Of a DNA stretch of 7,362 nucleotides, positions 1-6,061 are shown piece after piece (the first letter of the stretch is position 1; each line of letters begins with the position of its first letter). This DNA comes from Persephonella sp. (GTDB lineage: Bacteria > Aquificota > Aquificia > Aquificales > Hydrogenothermaceae), in contig JALTAS010000221.1 in NCBI GenBank assembly GCA_027058925.1, positions 1 to 7,362 of the forward strand, read 5' to 3'. The notes beneath the pieces were generated by a model. It had not been told where the DNA came from. It searched no databases and was given only the letters and a program-made list of their open reading frames with translations. The translations under genes were made by a program, and so were the position numbers.

Positions 1-9
1 GTTTATGGC

Positions 10-37
10 TTTATATTTTTATATTTTTGTGTATAAT
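10..37 (+). promoter_or_regulatory. Probable sigma-70-type promoter of surE
   Basis: A perfect TATAAT lies at 32-37. A weaker -35-like TTTATA at 10-15 is separated from it by 16 bases. Transcription would start near 43-45, giving a leader of only about 20 bases before the surE ATG. The surroundings are very AT-rich, so the -35 part is much less certain than the -10 box. Confidence 0.55.
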
Positions 38-56
38 GCTCTTGTTGATCTCAAAA

Positions 57-62
57 AGAGGT
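57..62 (+). promoter_or_regulatory. Ribosome binding site of surE
   Basis: AGAGGT sits four bases before the ATG at 67. The spacing is slightly short, but it is the only purine-rich Shine-Dalgarno-like match here and it supports the chosen start. Confidence 0.6.
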
Positions 63-66
63 AAAG

Positions 67-840
67 ATGGAAAAGTACAGAGTCCTTCTTGTTAATGATG
101 ACGGCTACCAGTCTAAGGGACTAACAGCCATAAGAAACAGGCTTATAGATGAGGGGTTTGATGTGATAACCGTTACTCCTGACAGGAACATGTCAGGATC
201 AAGCCATTCTCTTACATTTACAAGACCTTTAAAGATAGAAAAGTTAGAGGAAAACTTTTATTACATAGTTGATGGAACACCAGCAGACTGTGTTCATCTG
301 GGATACCATGTTGTTTTAGAAGGAAAAAAACCTGACATACTTGTGGCAGGGATTAACACAGGACCTAATCTTGGAAACGACATTTTTTACTCTGGGACTG
401 TTGGAGCTGCAAGGGAAGGAACAATGCTTGGGATTATGTCTGTTGCTTTTTCACCATCCTCAGCAAAAAACCCTAATTTTGAAGGAATGTCCCAGCTTGC
501 AGTAAAGATAATAAGACAGGTTCTGCATAAAGGTCTACCTGATAAAGTTTTTCTCAATGTTACATTTCCAAATATTCCTGTTGATCAGATTAAAGGATAT
601 CTCTTGACGAGACAGGGTAGAAGTGCTTACAGGGAAGAAATAAAGAAATATATCTCACCTTCAAAAGAGGTTTACTGGTGGATCGGTGGAGAGGAGGCTC
701 TTGAGGAGGAGTGTGAAAAAGGTACAGATTATACAGCGGTCAAAGAAGGGTTTGTTTCAATTACTCCTATAAGGCTTGACCTCACAGATTACAGGGGAAT
801 TGATATAATGGAAAAATTTGATTTTCTGAGCATAGATTAA
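67..840 (+). CDS. surE: 5'/3'-nucleotidase SurE (survival protein)
   Basis: SurE is a metal-dependent cytoplasmic phosphatase that removes phosphate from nucleoside 5'- and 3'-monophosphates. It is linked to stationary-phase survival and nucleotide salvage. The 257-residue length is normal for the family. The N-terminal VNDDGY motif supplies the metal ligands Asp11 and Asp12. Ser43 in [12 protein letters not shown] and Asn97 in AGINTGPN match the other two ligands known from Thermotoga SurE. The family motifs GTPADCV (70-76) and YSGTVGAA (108-115) are also present. The start is set by the conserved motif at residues 9-14 and by AGAGGT just upstream. It is the only + strand gene here, with its own promoter-like sequence, and its stop lies one base from the spoVG stop on the other strand. 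No residue looks missing. Confidence 0.96.
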   Translation: MEKYRVLLVNDDGYQSKGLTAIRNRLIDEGFDVITVTPDRNMSGSSHSLTFTRPLKIEKLEENFYYIVDGTPADCVHLGYHVVLEGKKPDILVAGINTGPNLGNDIFYSGTVGAAREGTMLGIMSVAFSPSSAKNPNFEGMSQLAVKIIRQVLHKGLPDKVFLNVTFPNIPVDQIKGYLLTRQGRSAYREEIKKYISPSKEVYWWIGGEEALEEECEKGTDYTAVKEGFVSITPIRLDLTDYRGIDIMEKFDFLSID

Positions 841-841
841 T

Positions 842-1117
842 TTATGTTATGCCCATAAGCTCTTTGTATCTGTCTACGACAGCCCTTCTGACCTTTTCTG
901 TAAATTCGTTATCAAGGGACTGGACTATATCAACATAGGTTCCTTTTGAGCTTGCTTTTTTTGGAAAAGATATAAAAAGTCCACCATGTTTGGACTCAAC
1001 CACTTTTATACCTTTTATAACAAGGACATCATCAATAGTTATATCAGCCACAGCCCTTACTCTACCACCTATTCTGCTTGTATCAAATGGGTATATCTTA
1101 ACTTCTGTTATTTCCAT
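842..1117 (-). CDS. spoVG: SpoVG family nucleic-acid-binding regulator
   Basis: This 91-residue protein matches SpoVG over its whole length. It starts with MEITEVKIYPFD, continues with GRVRAVADITIDD (residues 18-30) and the signature GLFISFPKK (46-54), and ends in a helical segment. SpoVG was named for a Bacillus sporulation and septation phenotype. Homologues in non-sporulating bacteria such as Borrelia and Listeria act as small DNA- or RNA-binding regulators. The ATG lies three bases after the pfkA TGA. The sequence before it (ACGCTGTGAAAA) has no clear Shine-Dalgarno, so translation may depend on ribosomes finishing pfkA. It is the last gene of the - strand cluster and converges with surE. 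The family call is firm; the target and role in this organism are unknown. Confidence 0.92.
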   Translation of the reverse strand: MEITEVKIYPFDTSRIGGRVRAVADITIDDVLVIKGIKVVESKHGGLFISFPKKASSKGTYVDIVQSLDNEFTEKVRRAVVDRYKELMGIT

Positions 1118-1120
1118 TTT

Positions 1121-2095
1121 TCACAGCGTTAAAATGTTATTAAGCTCAAAGTCAGAAAGATCTGGCTTTTTGACCCTGCCGAATGATATCTCAAGGGGTT
1201 TGGATACAACATTTCCATTTTCAAGTGCAACCATAATGTTCTTTTTACCGTTAATATATTCCTCTACGGCAAAAACGCCAAATCTTGAGGCGATTATCCG
1301 ATCGTAGACTGTGGGGGTTCCACCTCTCTGTATGTATCCTAAGACGGAGTATCTTACACCTCCAAAATCGTAAGGCTTTAGCTTCTGTGCAAGAATTTCT
1401 GCTATTTCTTTTCCGGAGGCAACCCCTTCGGCAACAACAACTATAGAAAATCTTTTCCCCCTTTTTCTTGCCTGAAGGATTGAATCTATAATAACATGCA
1501 TCGGAAAAGGATATTCAGGTATAAGTGTAACGTCAGCTCCTGATGCTATTCCTGCAGCAAGGGCAATAAATCCGCTTTTTCTCCCCATTACCTCAACAAC
1601 GAAAACCCTTTCGTGTGAAACAGATGTATCTCTGATCTTATCAATCGCATCAACAGCGTTATTTACTGCTGTATCAAAACCTATTGTGTATTCTGTTCCG
1701 TAAGTATCGTTGTCTATCGTTTTTGGGATTCCTATTACAGGAAAATCAAACTCCTTAACAAGCAGGTTTGCCCCCTGAAAACTTCCGTTTCCACCGATAA
1801 CAAAAAGCGCATCAATCCCTTCTTTCCTCAAGTTTTCTACAGCTTTTTTTCTGTATTCATACTGGTGAAATCTGTCCTCCCTTGCAGAAAGCAAAAATGT
1901 TCCTCCCCTGTTTATTATCTGGCTGACATCCCTTGGTTTTAAGGGAATAAACTCTTTCTCAATCAGACCTTTAAAGCCCCTTTTTATCCCTACAACCTCA
2001 AGGTTGTAGTAATGTCCTGCCCTGACAACAGCCCTAATGCAGGCATTAAGCCCGGGGGCATCACCCCCACTTGTTAAAACAGCTATCTTTTTCAT
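1121..2095 (-). CDS. pfkA: 6-phosphofructokinase (PfkA superfamily), phosphoryl donor uncertain
   Basis: This 324-residue enzyme phosphorylates fructose 6-phosphate to fructose 1,6-bisphosphate in glycolysis. The family motifs occur in order: TSGGDAPGLN (8-17), INRGGT (61-66), GGNGS (101-105), PKTIDND (124-130, catalytic Asp128), SHER (160-163), MGRKSG (170-175), AEG (222-224) and GYIQRGG (253-259). The donor-determining positions are mixed. Gly104 is typical of ATP enzymes. Lys125, where E. coli has Gly, and Tyr254, where E. coli has His, resemble pyrophosphate-dependent enzymes. Asn103 replaces the usual metal-binding Asp. Arg21, Arg25, Arg55 and Arg155 match basic residues of the E. coli allosteric site, judged from memory. 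The ATG overlaps the lipoprotein stop as ATGA and has no clear Shine-Dalgarno, suggesting coupled translation. A G104/K125 pair is also known in ATP-dependent trypanosome enzymes, so ATP use remains plausible. Confidence 0.93.
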   Translation of the reverse strand: MKKIAVLTSGGDAPGLNACIRAVVRAGHYYNLEVVGIKRGFKGLIEKEFIPLKPRDVSQIINRGGTFLLSAREDRFHQYEYRKKAVENLRKEGIDALFVIGGNGSFQGANLLVKEFDFPVIGIPKTIDNDTYGTEYTIGFDTAVNNAVDAIDKIRDTSVSHERVFVVEVMGRKSGFIALAAGIASGADVTLIPEYPFPMHVIIDSILQARKRGKRFSIVVVAEGVASGKEIAEILAQKLKPYDFGGVRYSVLGYIQRGGTPTVYDRIIASRFGVFAVEEYINGKKNIMVALENGNVVSKPLEISFGRVKKPDLSDFELNNILTL

Positions 2096-2445
2096 TTTTT
2101 GACCATGTAGCAGTAATCAAATGTTTCTGCCATTGTAGGATAAAGATCTCCATTAGTTTTATCAACATATACCTTTCTGATTACATCAAAGTCATCATAA
2201 CCTTCAGTATAAACCTCACCTATGTAATACCTGTTTCCTTCGCACACATTTATTTTTGAGGAAACATATTCAGTGCCTTTAATATAATCTTCAATCTCTT
2301 TTTTTGCCTGATCAAGGGATATAACAGGCTTTACATACTGTCCTTTATGCGTGAAATCTTCAGACTTTTTCACTTCCTGTGAAGATACAGTTCCTGCACA
2401 ACCTGCGATAATAATAACCCCTACCGCCCCTAATAATTTTTTCAT
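2092..2445 (-). CDS. Small putative lipoprotein of unknown function, possibly PepSY-like
   Basis: I do not recognise this 117-residue protein as a named family. It opens with a lipoprotein signal peptide: MKK, a hydrophobic stretch at residues 4-15, and a lipobox IAGC whose Cys16 would be lipidated. The mature part is about 102 residues and highly charged. A helix-like segment (45-56) is followed by a strand-rich region (64-103) ending in YVDKTNGDLYP. That layout resembles a single PepSY domain, but this is only a pattern impression. Two cysteines in the mature part (68 and 112) could form a disulfide. The start is well supported by AGGAGGT six bases upstream. The gene lies between mlaE and pfkA and overlaps pfkA by four bases. 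Its place after an MlaE permease hints at an envelope role, but proximity is the only evidence. Confidence 0.8.
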   Translation of the reverse strand: MKKLLGAVGVIIIAGCAGTVSSQEVKKSEDFTHKGQYVKPVISLDQAKKEIEDYIKGTEYVSSKINVCEGNRYYIGEVYTEGYDDFDVIRKVYVDKTNGDLYPTMAETFDYCYMVKK

Positions 2446-2451
2446 TTTTTT

Positions 2452-2458
2452 ACCTCCT
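2452..2458 (-). promoter_or_regulatory. Strong Shine-Dalgarno of the lipoprotein gene, overlapping the mlaE stop
   Basis: On the - strand AGGAGGT lies six bases before the lipoprotein ATG. It shares bases with the TAG stop of mlaE (2457-2459). Ribosomes terminating on mlaE would sit on this site, so the two genes are probably co-transcribed and may be coupled. Confidence 0.75.
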
Positions 2459-3203
2459 AATATATTAAGGCTGTTAAAAAATAATCTAATATCAGAATCA
2501 GGACAGATGCAACTACAACAGCTGTAGTTGTTGATCTTCCAACTCCTTCAGCTCCTCCTTTTGTTATGTATCCGAAGTAGCAGGCAACAACTGTTATCAC
2601 AACAGAAAATGCTGCAGATTTGTACATTCCTCCAAATATGTCGTGAAGTTCTGTAAGATCTTTCATCTTTTCAACAAACAGATATGGGTTTATTGAATAA
2701 AGGTATGTCCCTACAAAATATCCCCCTATAAGGCCTGAAGTATAAGAGAGTATCGTTAAGGCAGGAACCATTATGAGAGCTGCTATAAGTCTTGGAGCGA
2801 TTAGATATCTCAATGGGTTTACAGCCATAACCTCAAGGGCATCTATCTGCTCTGTTATTCTCATTGTTCCTATATTGGCAGCCATAGCCGATCCGCTTCT
2901 TGCTGTAACTAAAAGAGCAACCAATACTGGGGATAATTCCCTTGCAAGGGAAAGTGATACAAGGGCTCCTATAAGAAATTCTGCATTGAATCTGTGGAAA
3001 GTTGGATATGTTTCAACAACAAGAACTCCTCCTGTAAAAAAGCCAGTGATCGCAATAAGAGGTGCTGCTGTAACTCCAATCTCTTCCATATATTTGAGTA
3101 TGTGTTTTATTTTTGGAGGATTTTTGAGAGTGATTAGAACTGTTTGTAAAAAAAGTATTGTTGCGGATCCAACATGTTCTACGAATCTTCTCAGTCTTTC
3201 CAT
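2457..3203 (-). CDS. mlaE: MlaE-type ABC transporter permease (phospholipid transport)
   Basis: This 248-residue inner-membrane protein belongs to the MlaE/YrbE permease family. These proteins form the membrane core of complexes, with an MlaF-type ATPase and an MlaD-type MCE protein, that move phospholipids between inner and outer membranes. The family signatures are present: SLARELSPVLVALLVTARSG (residues 85-104), AANIGTMRITEQIDALEVM (108-126), NPLRYLIAPR (129-138) and GYITKGGAEGVG (211-222). I estimate hydrophobic spans near 44-63, 76-100, 139-165, 196-212 and 226-246, with an amphipathic N-terminus. The ATG directly follows the dnaB TAA (TAAATG) with only a weak Shine-Dalgarno, so translation probably follows dnaB. 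No MlaF, MlaD or MlaC gene is next to it, so the partners must be encoded elsewhere. The family call is firm; the substrate is inferred. Confidence 0.93.
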   Translation of the reverse strand: MERLRRFVEHVGSATILFLQTVLITLKNPPKIKHILKYMEEIGVTAAPLIAITGFFTGGVLVVETYPTFHRFNAEFLIGALVSLSLARELSPVLVALLVTARSGSAMAANIGTMRITEQIDALEVMAVNPLRYLIAPRLIAALIMVPALTILSYTSGLIGGYFVGTYLYSINPYLFVEKMKDLTELHDIFGGMYKSAAFSVVITVVACYFGYITKGGAEGVGRSTTTAVVVASVLILILDYFLTALIY

Positions 3204-5906
3204 TTACAGCTCTGCTATATCTTCTTCATTTAGTAGATCAAGATTCTCATTAAACCCATCATCTATTGTAACATGGGGTTCTTCTGATTTTTCCTCAATA
3301 TTGGGCGAGGTGCTTTTTGCAAGATTCTCAAATCTTGTTATCTCTTTAATAAATGCAAGATTTACAACCCCAGTTGGGCCATTTCTCTGTTTTGCTATTA
3401 TTATTTCTGCCAGACCTTCCTCTTCAGGTGTTGGGTTTTTCTTATAATACTCTGGTCTGTGTATAAACATAACAAGGTCGGCGTCCTGTTCTATGCTGTT
3501 GTGAACAACTATATCATTTGCCACAAAGTTATGAGTATGTTCAACGGTCATATCATAAACATCTTCAACTCCAAGCTCTTGTATGCTTACTATTTCATCC
3601 CAAAGGATATCAGAAGTAGCCAGTCTGTACAGTTCAACAGCATTTAATATCTGTGCTATTTTAAGCAATCTGTTCCTTGATACGCTGTTTTTAAACAGAC
3701 TGGAACCGCAGTAAGACATCTCAAGTTTTTTAGCAAAGGTTCTCCATGAGATATCTACAGTTTCCTTCAATTTACGGATTTTTTGATGCCATATCTCTTT
3801 TGGCACTGTATCTATATTAGGGTTTTCCTTTTTGTTTTTCAGTATTTCAATAATATAAGGAATTTCTTTACCTCTGATTCCATAACATCCGATATCTTCC
3901 AGAAATTTTAACTGATTTTCTTTTCCGTATATATATACATTGTAGTTTATACGATGCTTGCCTTTTCTGTTTTGTTTGATGAATGATATTATTCCCAGTT
4001 TTAGCAGTAAATGCTGAATCTGTAAAGATAGCTTTTTGCTGGTGGTAGAGTAGTATATGGAAACATTTTTTGTTTTCCTGTTTAAGTATATTGAGCCATC
4101 TGTAGCCCAGAGATGTCTCAGAAACAGAGCGATTTTTTCCCTGCTTGTAGAAAATACAGCAGATGGGATTTCTTTTTCGAAAGATCTTACTCTGTTTATT
4201 CCTAATCTTTCAAACCATTTAGTTATAGGATGTTTTTTATGTCTTGAAAGTTTGTAAGGCGACGGCAGGTAAAGATGATACCAGTTCTTTTGTTTTACAA
4301 TTCGTGGATTTATTCCAAATAATTTTTTTGCGGTTTCAGATACTATTTTTATATTTTCCATGTCTGATGATGTGTAATGGTACGGTTGTTTAGGCAGAAT
4401 ACATCCATCTCCAATAAGATGAGCAAGAAGAATTATCTCCTCATCGGTAAGTTTGTTTACTGATCCTGTATTTATAAATCTTGGAACGGCTATTTTATCT
4501 CCAGTTTTTAACTGATCAAGTCTGTACCATCCGTCTATTTTAAGAAATGGGTGGTTTGCTGAAGCTTTAATTTCTCTTCCTGTTTTTGTTTTTAGCAGGA
4601 ATACCTTTTTCTTTCCGGAGTAAAACACTTTTGAAACAAATGATTTTTTTATTTTGTAATCTTTACTCAGTGATAGCGTATAAAACTGCTTCCCTACCAT
4701 TTCTTTTATAGGTTTGAGCTCTCCTGAATTTGCATCTATCACAAGGGTGTCTCCTGTTAGACATCCGCTTTCTCTAAGATCTGCAAGCTGTGGTCTTTTA
4801 TCTGCTCTCATTTCTGCCTGTCTTGACAGCTGAGCGAGGGATATAACAGGGATGTTCAGCTCTTTTGCAAGTGCTTTTAATCCCCTTGATATCTCTGCAA
4901 CTTCCTGCTGTCTGTTTTCTGTTCTTCTATGGGATCTCATAAGCTGAAGGTAGTCAACAACAACAAGCTGTATATCTTTTTCCCTTTTTAATCTTCTTGC
5001 TTTTGCTCTAAGATCAAGAATTGATATTGAGGCTGTGTCATCAATAAAAAGAGGGGAGTTTGAGATCTCTGCAGCTTTTTCTGTTAATTTTATTAATTTG
5101 TCCTCACCTAAAAAACCTGATCTTATATCTTTCAGTCTTATTCTTGTTTCTAAAGAAAGTAATCTCATTGCTATCTGTTCTTTTGACATCTCAAGTGAGA
5201 AAAATGCTGCAGGTCTTTTTTCTATAACTGAGATATTGTGGAGAATAGAAAGTGCGAATGATGTTTTTCCCATTGCAGGTCTTGCTGCTATAATCACAAG
5301 ATCTCCAGGGTGAAATCCTGTTGTCAGCCTGTCTATATCGTAAAATCCAGATGGGATTCCTGTTATAAGGGTTTCTTTTTTGGAAAGCTCATTTATTATT
5401 CTTAATGTTTCTTTTATAACATCTTTAATCTCATAATAATGTGTTACAGCTCTGTCTTCATTCAGTTTGAATATCTGGGTTTCTGCTTCCTCAATTAGCT
5501 GGTTTATATCTCTTGATTTTTTTGATTTTTCAATAATGTTTTTTGCAACTAAAATGAGATTTCTTGCTATAGCTTTTTCTTTCAGCTGGTGGGCTATGGT
5601 TTCTATTATGTTTGGAGGGGCGGCATCATTCCCTATCAGGGCTATGTATGATCTGCCTCCTACCATATCAAGCTTTCCTTTTGAGTCAAGATGATTGATA
5701 AGAACAATGGGCTCTAACTCCTTTCCTTCTTCAATCATCTGCAGGATAGCCTGGTAAATTATTCTGTGTTTCTGGTTGTAAAAATCTTCTGGCTTAAGGA
5801 TGTTAAGAACAACATCGGCCACTGAAGGGTCTAAGAAAAGAGCTCCTAAAACTGCCCTTTCTGTCTGATCGTCATGGGGAAGAACCACATCAAATTCTTC
5901 TGCCAT
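3204..5906 (-). CDS. dnaB: Replicative DNA helicase DnaB, precursor containing an intein
   Basis: The 900-residue precursor is a hexameric replicative helicase of 478 residues interrupted by a 422-residue intein. DnaB unwinds the fork ahead of the replisome and works with DnaG primase. The N-terminal domain covers about residues 8-112, then a linker, then the RecA-like ATPase. Walker A is ARPAMGKTS (208-216, Lys214 and Thr215). Walker B is VVVDYLQLM (315-323, Asp318). SLAQLSRQ (356-363), ADLRESG (375-381), SIEQDADLVMFIHR (804-817) and KQRNGPTG (839-846, with presumed arginine finger Arg841) follow. Walker A and the arginine finger lie on opposite sides of the intein, so the helicase should be inactive until splicing. 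The last ~36 residues form an acidic tail. The start has a modest Shine-Dalgarno (GGTGG, four bases upstream). The gene follows rplI, a common bacterial order. Confidence 0.97.
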   Translation of the reverse strand: MAEEFDVVLPHDDQTERAVLGALFLDPSVADVVLNILKPEDFYNQKHRIIYQAILQMIEEGKELEPIVLINHLDSKGKLDMVGGRSYIALIGNDAAPPNIIETIAHQLKEKAIARNLILVAKNIIEKSKKSRDINQLIEEAETQIFKLNEDRAVTHYYEIKDVIKETLRIINELSKKETLITGIPSGFYDIDRLTTGFHPGDLVIIAARPAMGKTSFALSILHNISVIEKRPAAFFSLEMSKEQIAMRLLSLETRIRLKDIRSGFLGEDKLIKLTEKAAEISNSPLFIDDTASISILDLRAKARRLKREKDIQLVVVDYLQLMRSHRRTENRQQEVAEISRGLKALAKELNIPVISLAQLSRQAEMRADKRPQLADLRESGCLTGDTLVIDANSGELKPIKEMVGKQFYTLSLSKDYKIKKSFVSKVFYSGKKKVFLLKTKTGREIKASANHPFLKIDGWYRLDQLKTGDKIAVPRFINTGSVNKLTDEEIILLAHLIGDGCILPKQPYHYTSSDMENIKIVSETAKKLFGINPRIVKQKNWYHLYLPSPYKLSRHKKHPITKWFERLGINRVRSFEKEIPSAVFSTSREKIALFLRHLWATDGSIYLNRKTKNVSIYYSTTSKKLSLQIQHLLLKLGIISFIKQNRKGKHRINYNVYIYGKENQLKFLEDIGCYGIRGKEIPYIIEILKNKKENPNIDTVPKEIWHQKIRKLKETVDISWRTFAKKLEMSYCGSSLFKNSVSRNRLLKIAQILNAVELYRLATSDILWDEIVSIQELGVEDVYDMTVEHTHNFVANDIVVHNSIEQDADLVMFIHRPEYYKKNPTPEEEGLAEIIIAKQRNGPTGVVNLAFIKEITRFENLAKSTSPNIEEKSEEPHVTIDDGFNENLDLLNEEDIAEL
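3207..3314 (-). other. Acidic C-terminal tail of DnaB
   Basis: Residues 865-900 follow the core motif TRFENLA and contain many Asp and Glu residues, ending LLNEEDIAEL. They are low in complexity and probably disordered up to the final ten residues, which could form a short helix. DnaB proteins vary in this region, and I know of no fixed function. It may be a protein-contact tail. Confidence 0.55.
3636..3803 (-). other. Possible helix-turn-helix DNA-binding segment in the intein
   Basis: Precursor residues 702-757 lie between the endonuclease core and the C-terminal splicing block. The segment is helical-looking and basic. ISWRTFAKKLEMSYCGSSLF (719-738) resembles a helix-turn-helix of the type that checks a bound DNA sequence. 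As I recall it, a similar segment with ISW and MSYCG occurs in related DnaB inteins. It may add target recognition to the endonuclease; this is inference from pattern only. Confidence 0.5.
3807..4454 (-). other. LAGLIDADG homing endonuclease domain within the intein
   Basis: Approximate boundaries are precursor residues 485-700. Two dodecapeptide-like motifs are present. The first is LLAHLIGDGCI (493-503), with the acidic residue Asp500. The second is FLRHLWATDGSI (595-606), with Asp603. The spacing of about 100 residues fits a single-chain two-motif endonuclease. Both acidic metal-binding positions are kept and the reading frame is open, so the domain looks potentially active. Such enzymes cut intein-less alleles of the host gene, so that repair copies the intein in. 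Confidence 0.85.
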
Positions 5907-6036
5907 AAAACCACCGTTTAATTTTTTATTGAAAATATATAAACTTTCTTAAAATTTTCATTGCTAACAGGTATATTTTCGGAAGGTGATAAATTAAAAT
6001 AACACAGAAAGCTAAATTTTTCTTTTGATAATGTGG
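5907..6036 (-). promoter_or_regulatory. AT-rich leader between rplI hairpin and dnaB
   Basis: About 130 bases on the - strand precede dnaB. The only clear element is the Shine-Dalgarno-like GGTGG (5911-5915), four bases before the ATG. A TATATT (5934-5939) could be a -10 box, but no good -35 box is correctly placed. TTAGCA (5962-5967) is the best candidate and is too far away. No open reading frame or convincing RNA structure is seen. A dnaB promoter here is plausible because a hairpin separates dnaB from the ribosomal-protein genes. Confidence 0.35.
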
Positions 6037-6058
6037 AAGACCCGCCGAGGCGGATCTT
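6037..6058 (-). terminator. GC-rich hairpin after rplI, possible (bidirectional) terminator
   Basis: An inverted repeat has arms at 6037-6046 and 6049-6058 (AAGACCCGCC / GGCGGATCTT), and the innermost bases probably open into a four-base loop. In the - strand RNA, the direction of rplI, every stem position can pair, with one U-G wobble, and the hairpin begins just after the rplI stop. No U-run follows it in that direction. In + strand RNA there is one C-A mismatch, but a run of seven T (6057-6063) follows. It may be a weak terminator or processing site for the ribosomal-protein transcript, a terminator for antisense transcription, or both. Confidence 0.55.
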
Positions 6059-6061
6059 TTT

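Larger units (their letters stand above)
3498..4763 (-). mobile_element. Intein in DnaB with LAGLIDADG homing endonuclease
   Basis: The in-frame insertion runs from Cys382 to Asn803 of the precursor. It starts CLTGDTLV (block A) and has a block B of SANHPFL (449-455, His452). The C-terminal block is VYDMTVEHTHNFVAN (783-797), and it ends HN before Ser804. All residues needed for standard protein splicing are present: a nucleophilic Cys1, His in block B, penultimate His802, Asn803 and Ser+1. Removing it joins RESG to SIEQDAD, which restores an ordinary DnaB sequence. The two ends closely resemble the Synechocystis DnaB intein, which I recall sits at this same site. The 422-residue length fits a full intein with endonuclease rather than a mini-intein. 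Base composition is more AT-rich than the flanking exteins in the stretches counted. Splicing is predicted from sequence, not shown. Confidence 0.95.

Noticed and set aside
847..858. Small inverted repeat TTATG/CATAA just after surE
   Set aside because: The stem is only five pairs with a two-base gap and no U-run, which is too weak to call a terminator. It also lies inside the spoVG coding sequence.
990..1307. + strand open frame of 105 codons
   Set aside because: It is opposite spoVG and pfkA, shows low-complexity Ser/Thr/Leu content typical of reverse-strand reading, and has no initiation signal.
2773..3447. Long + strand open frame of 224 codons
   Set aside because: It lies opposite mlaE and the end of dnaB, both firmly identified. 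Its translation resembles no family I know and it has no Shine-Dalgarno. It is an antisense shadow.
3459..5694. Several short + strand frames across dnaB and the intein
   Set aside because: All are antisense to a gene with clear domain motifs and none shows a recognisable protein, so I found no nested gene.
3204..5906. The unusual 900-residue DnaB as a gene fusion or frameshift artefact
   Set aside because: The insertion has exact intein ends and removing it restores a continuous DnaB motif, so an intein explains the length fully.
5934..5967. Possible dnaB promoter (TTAGCA and TATATT)
   Set aside because: The spacing between the boxes is too long and the region is so AT-rich that chance matches are expected. 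I mention it only within the leader entry.
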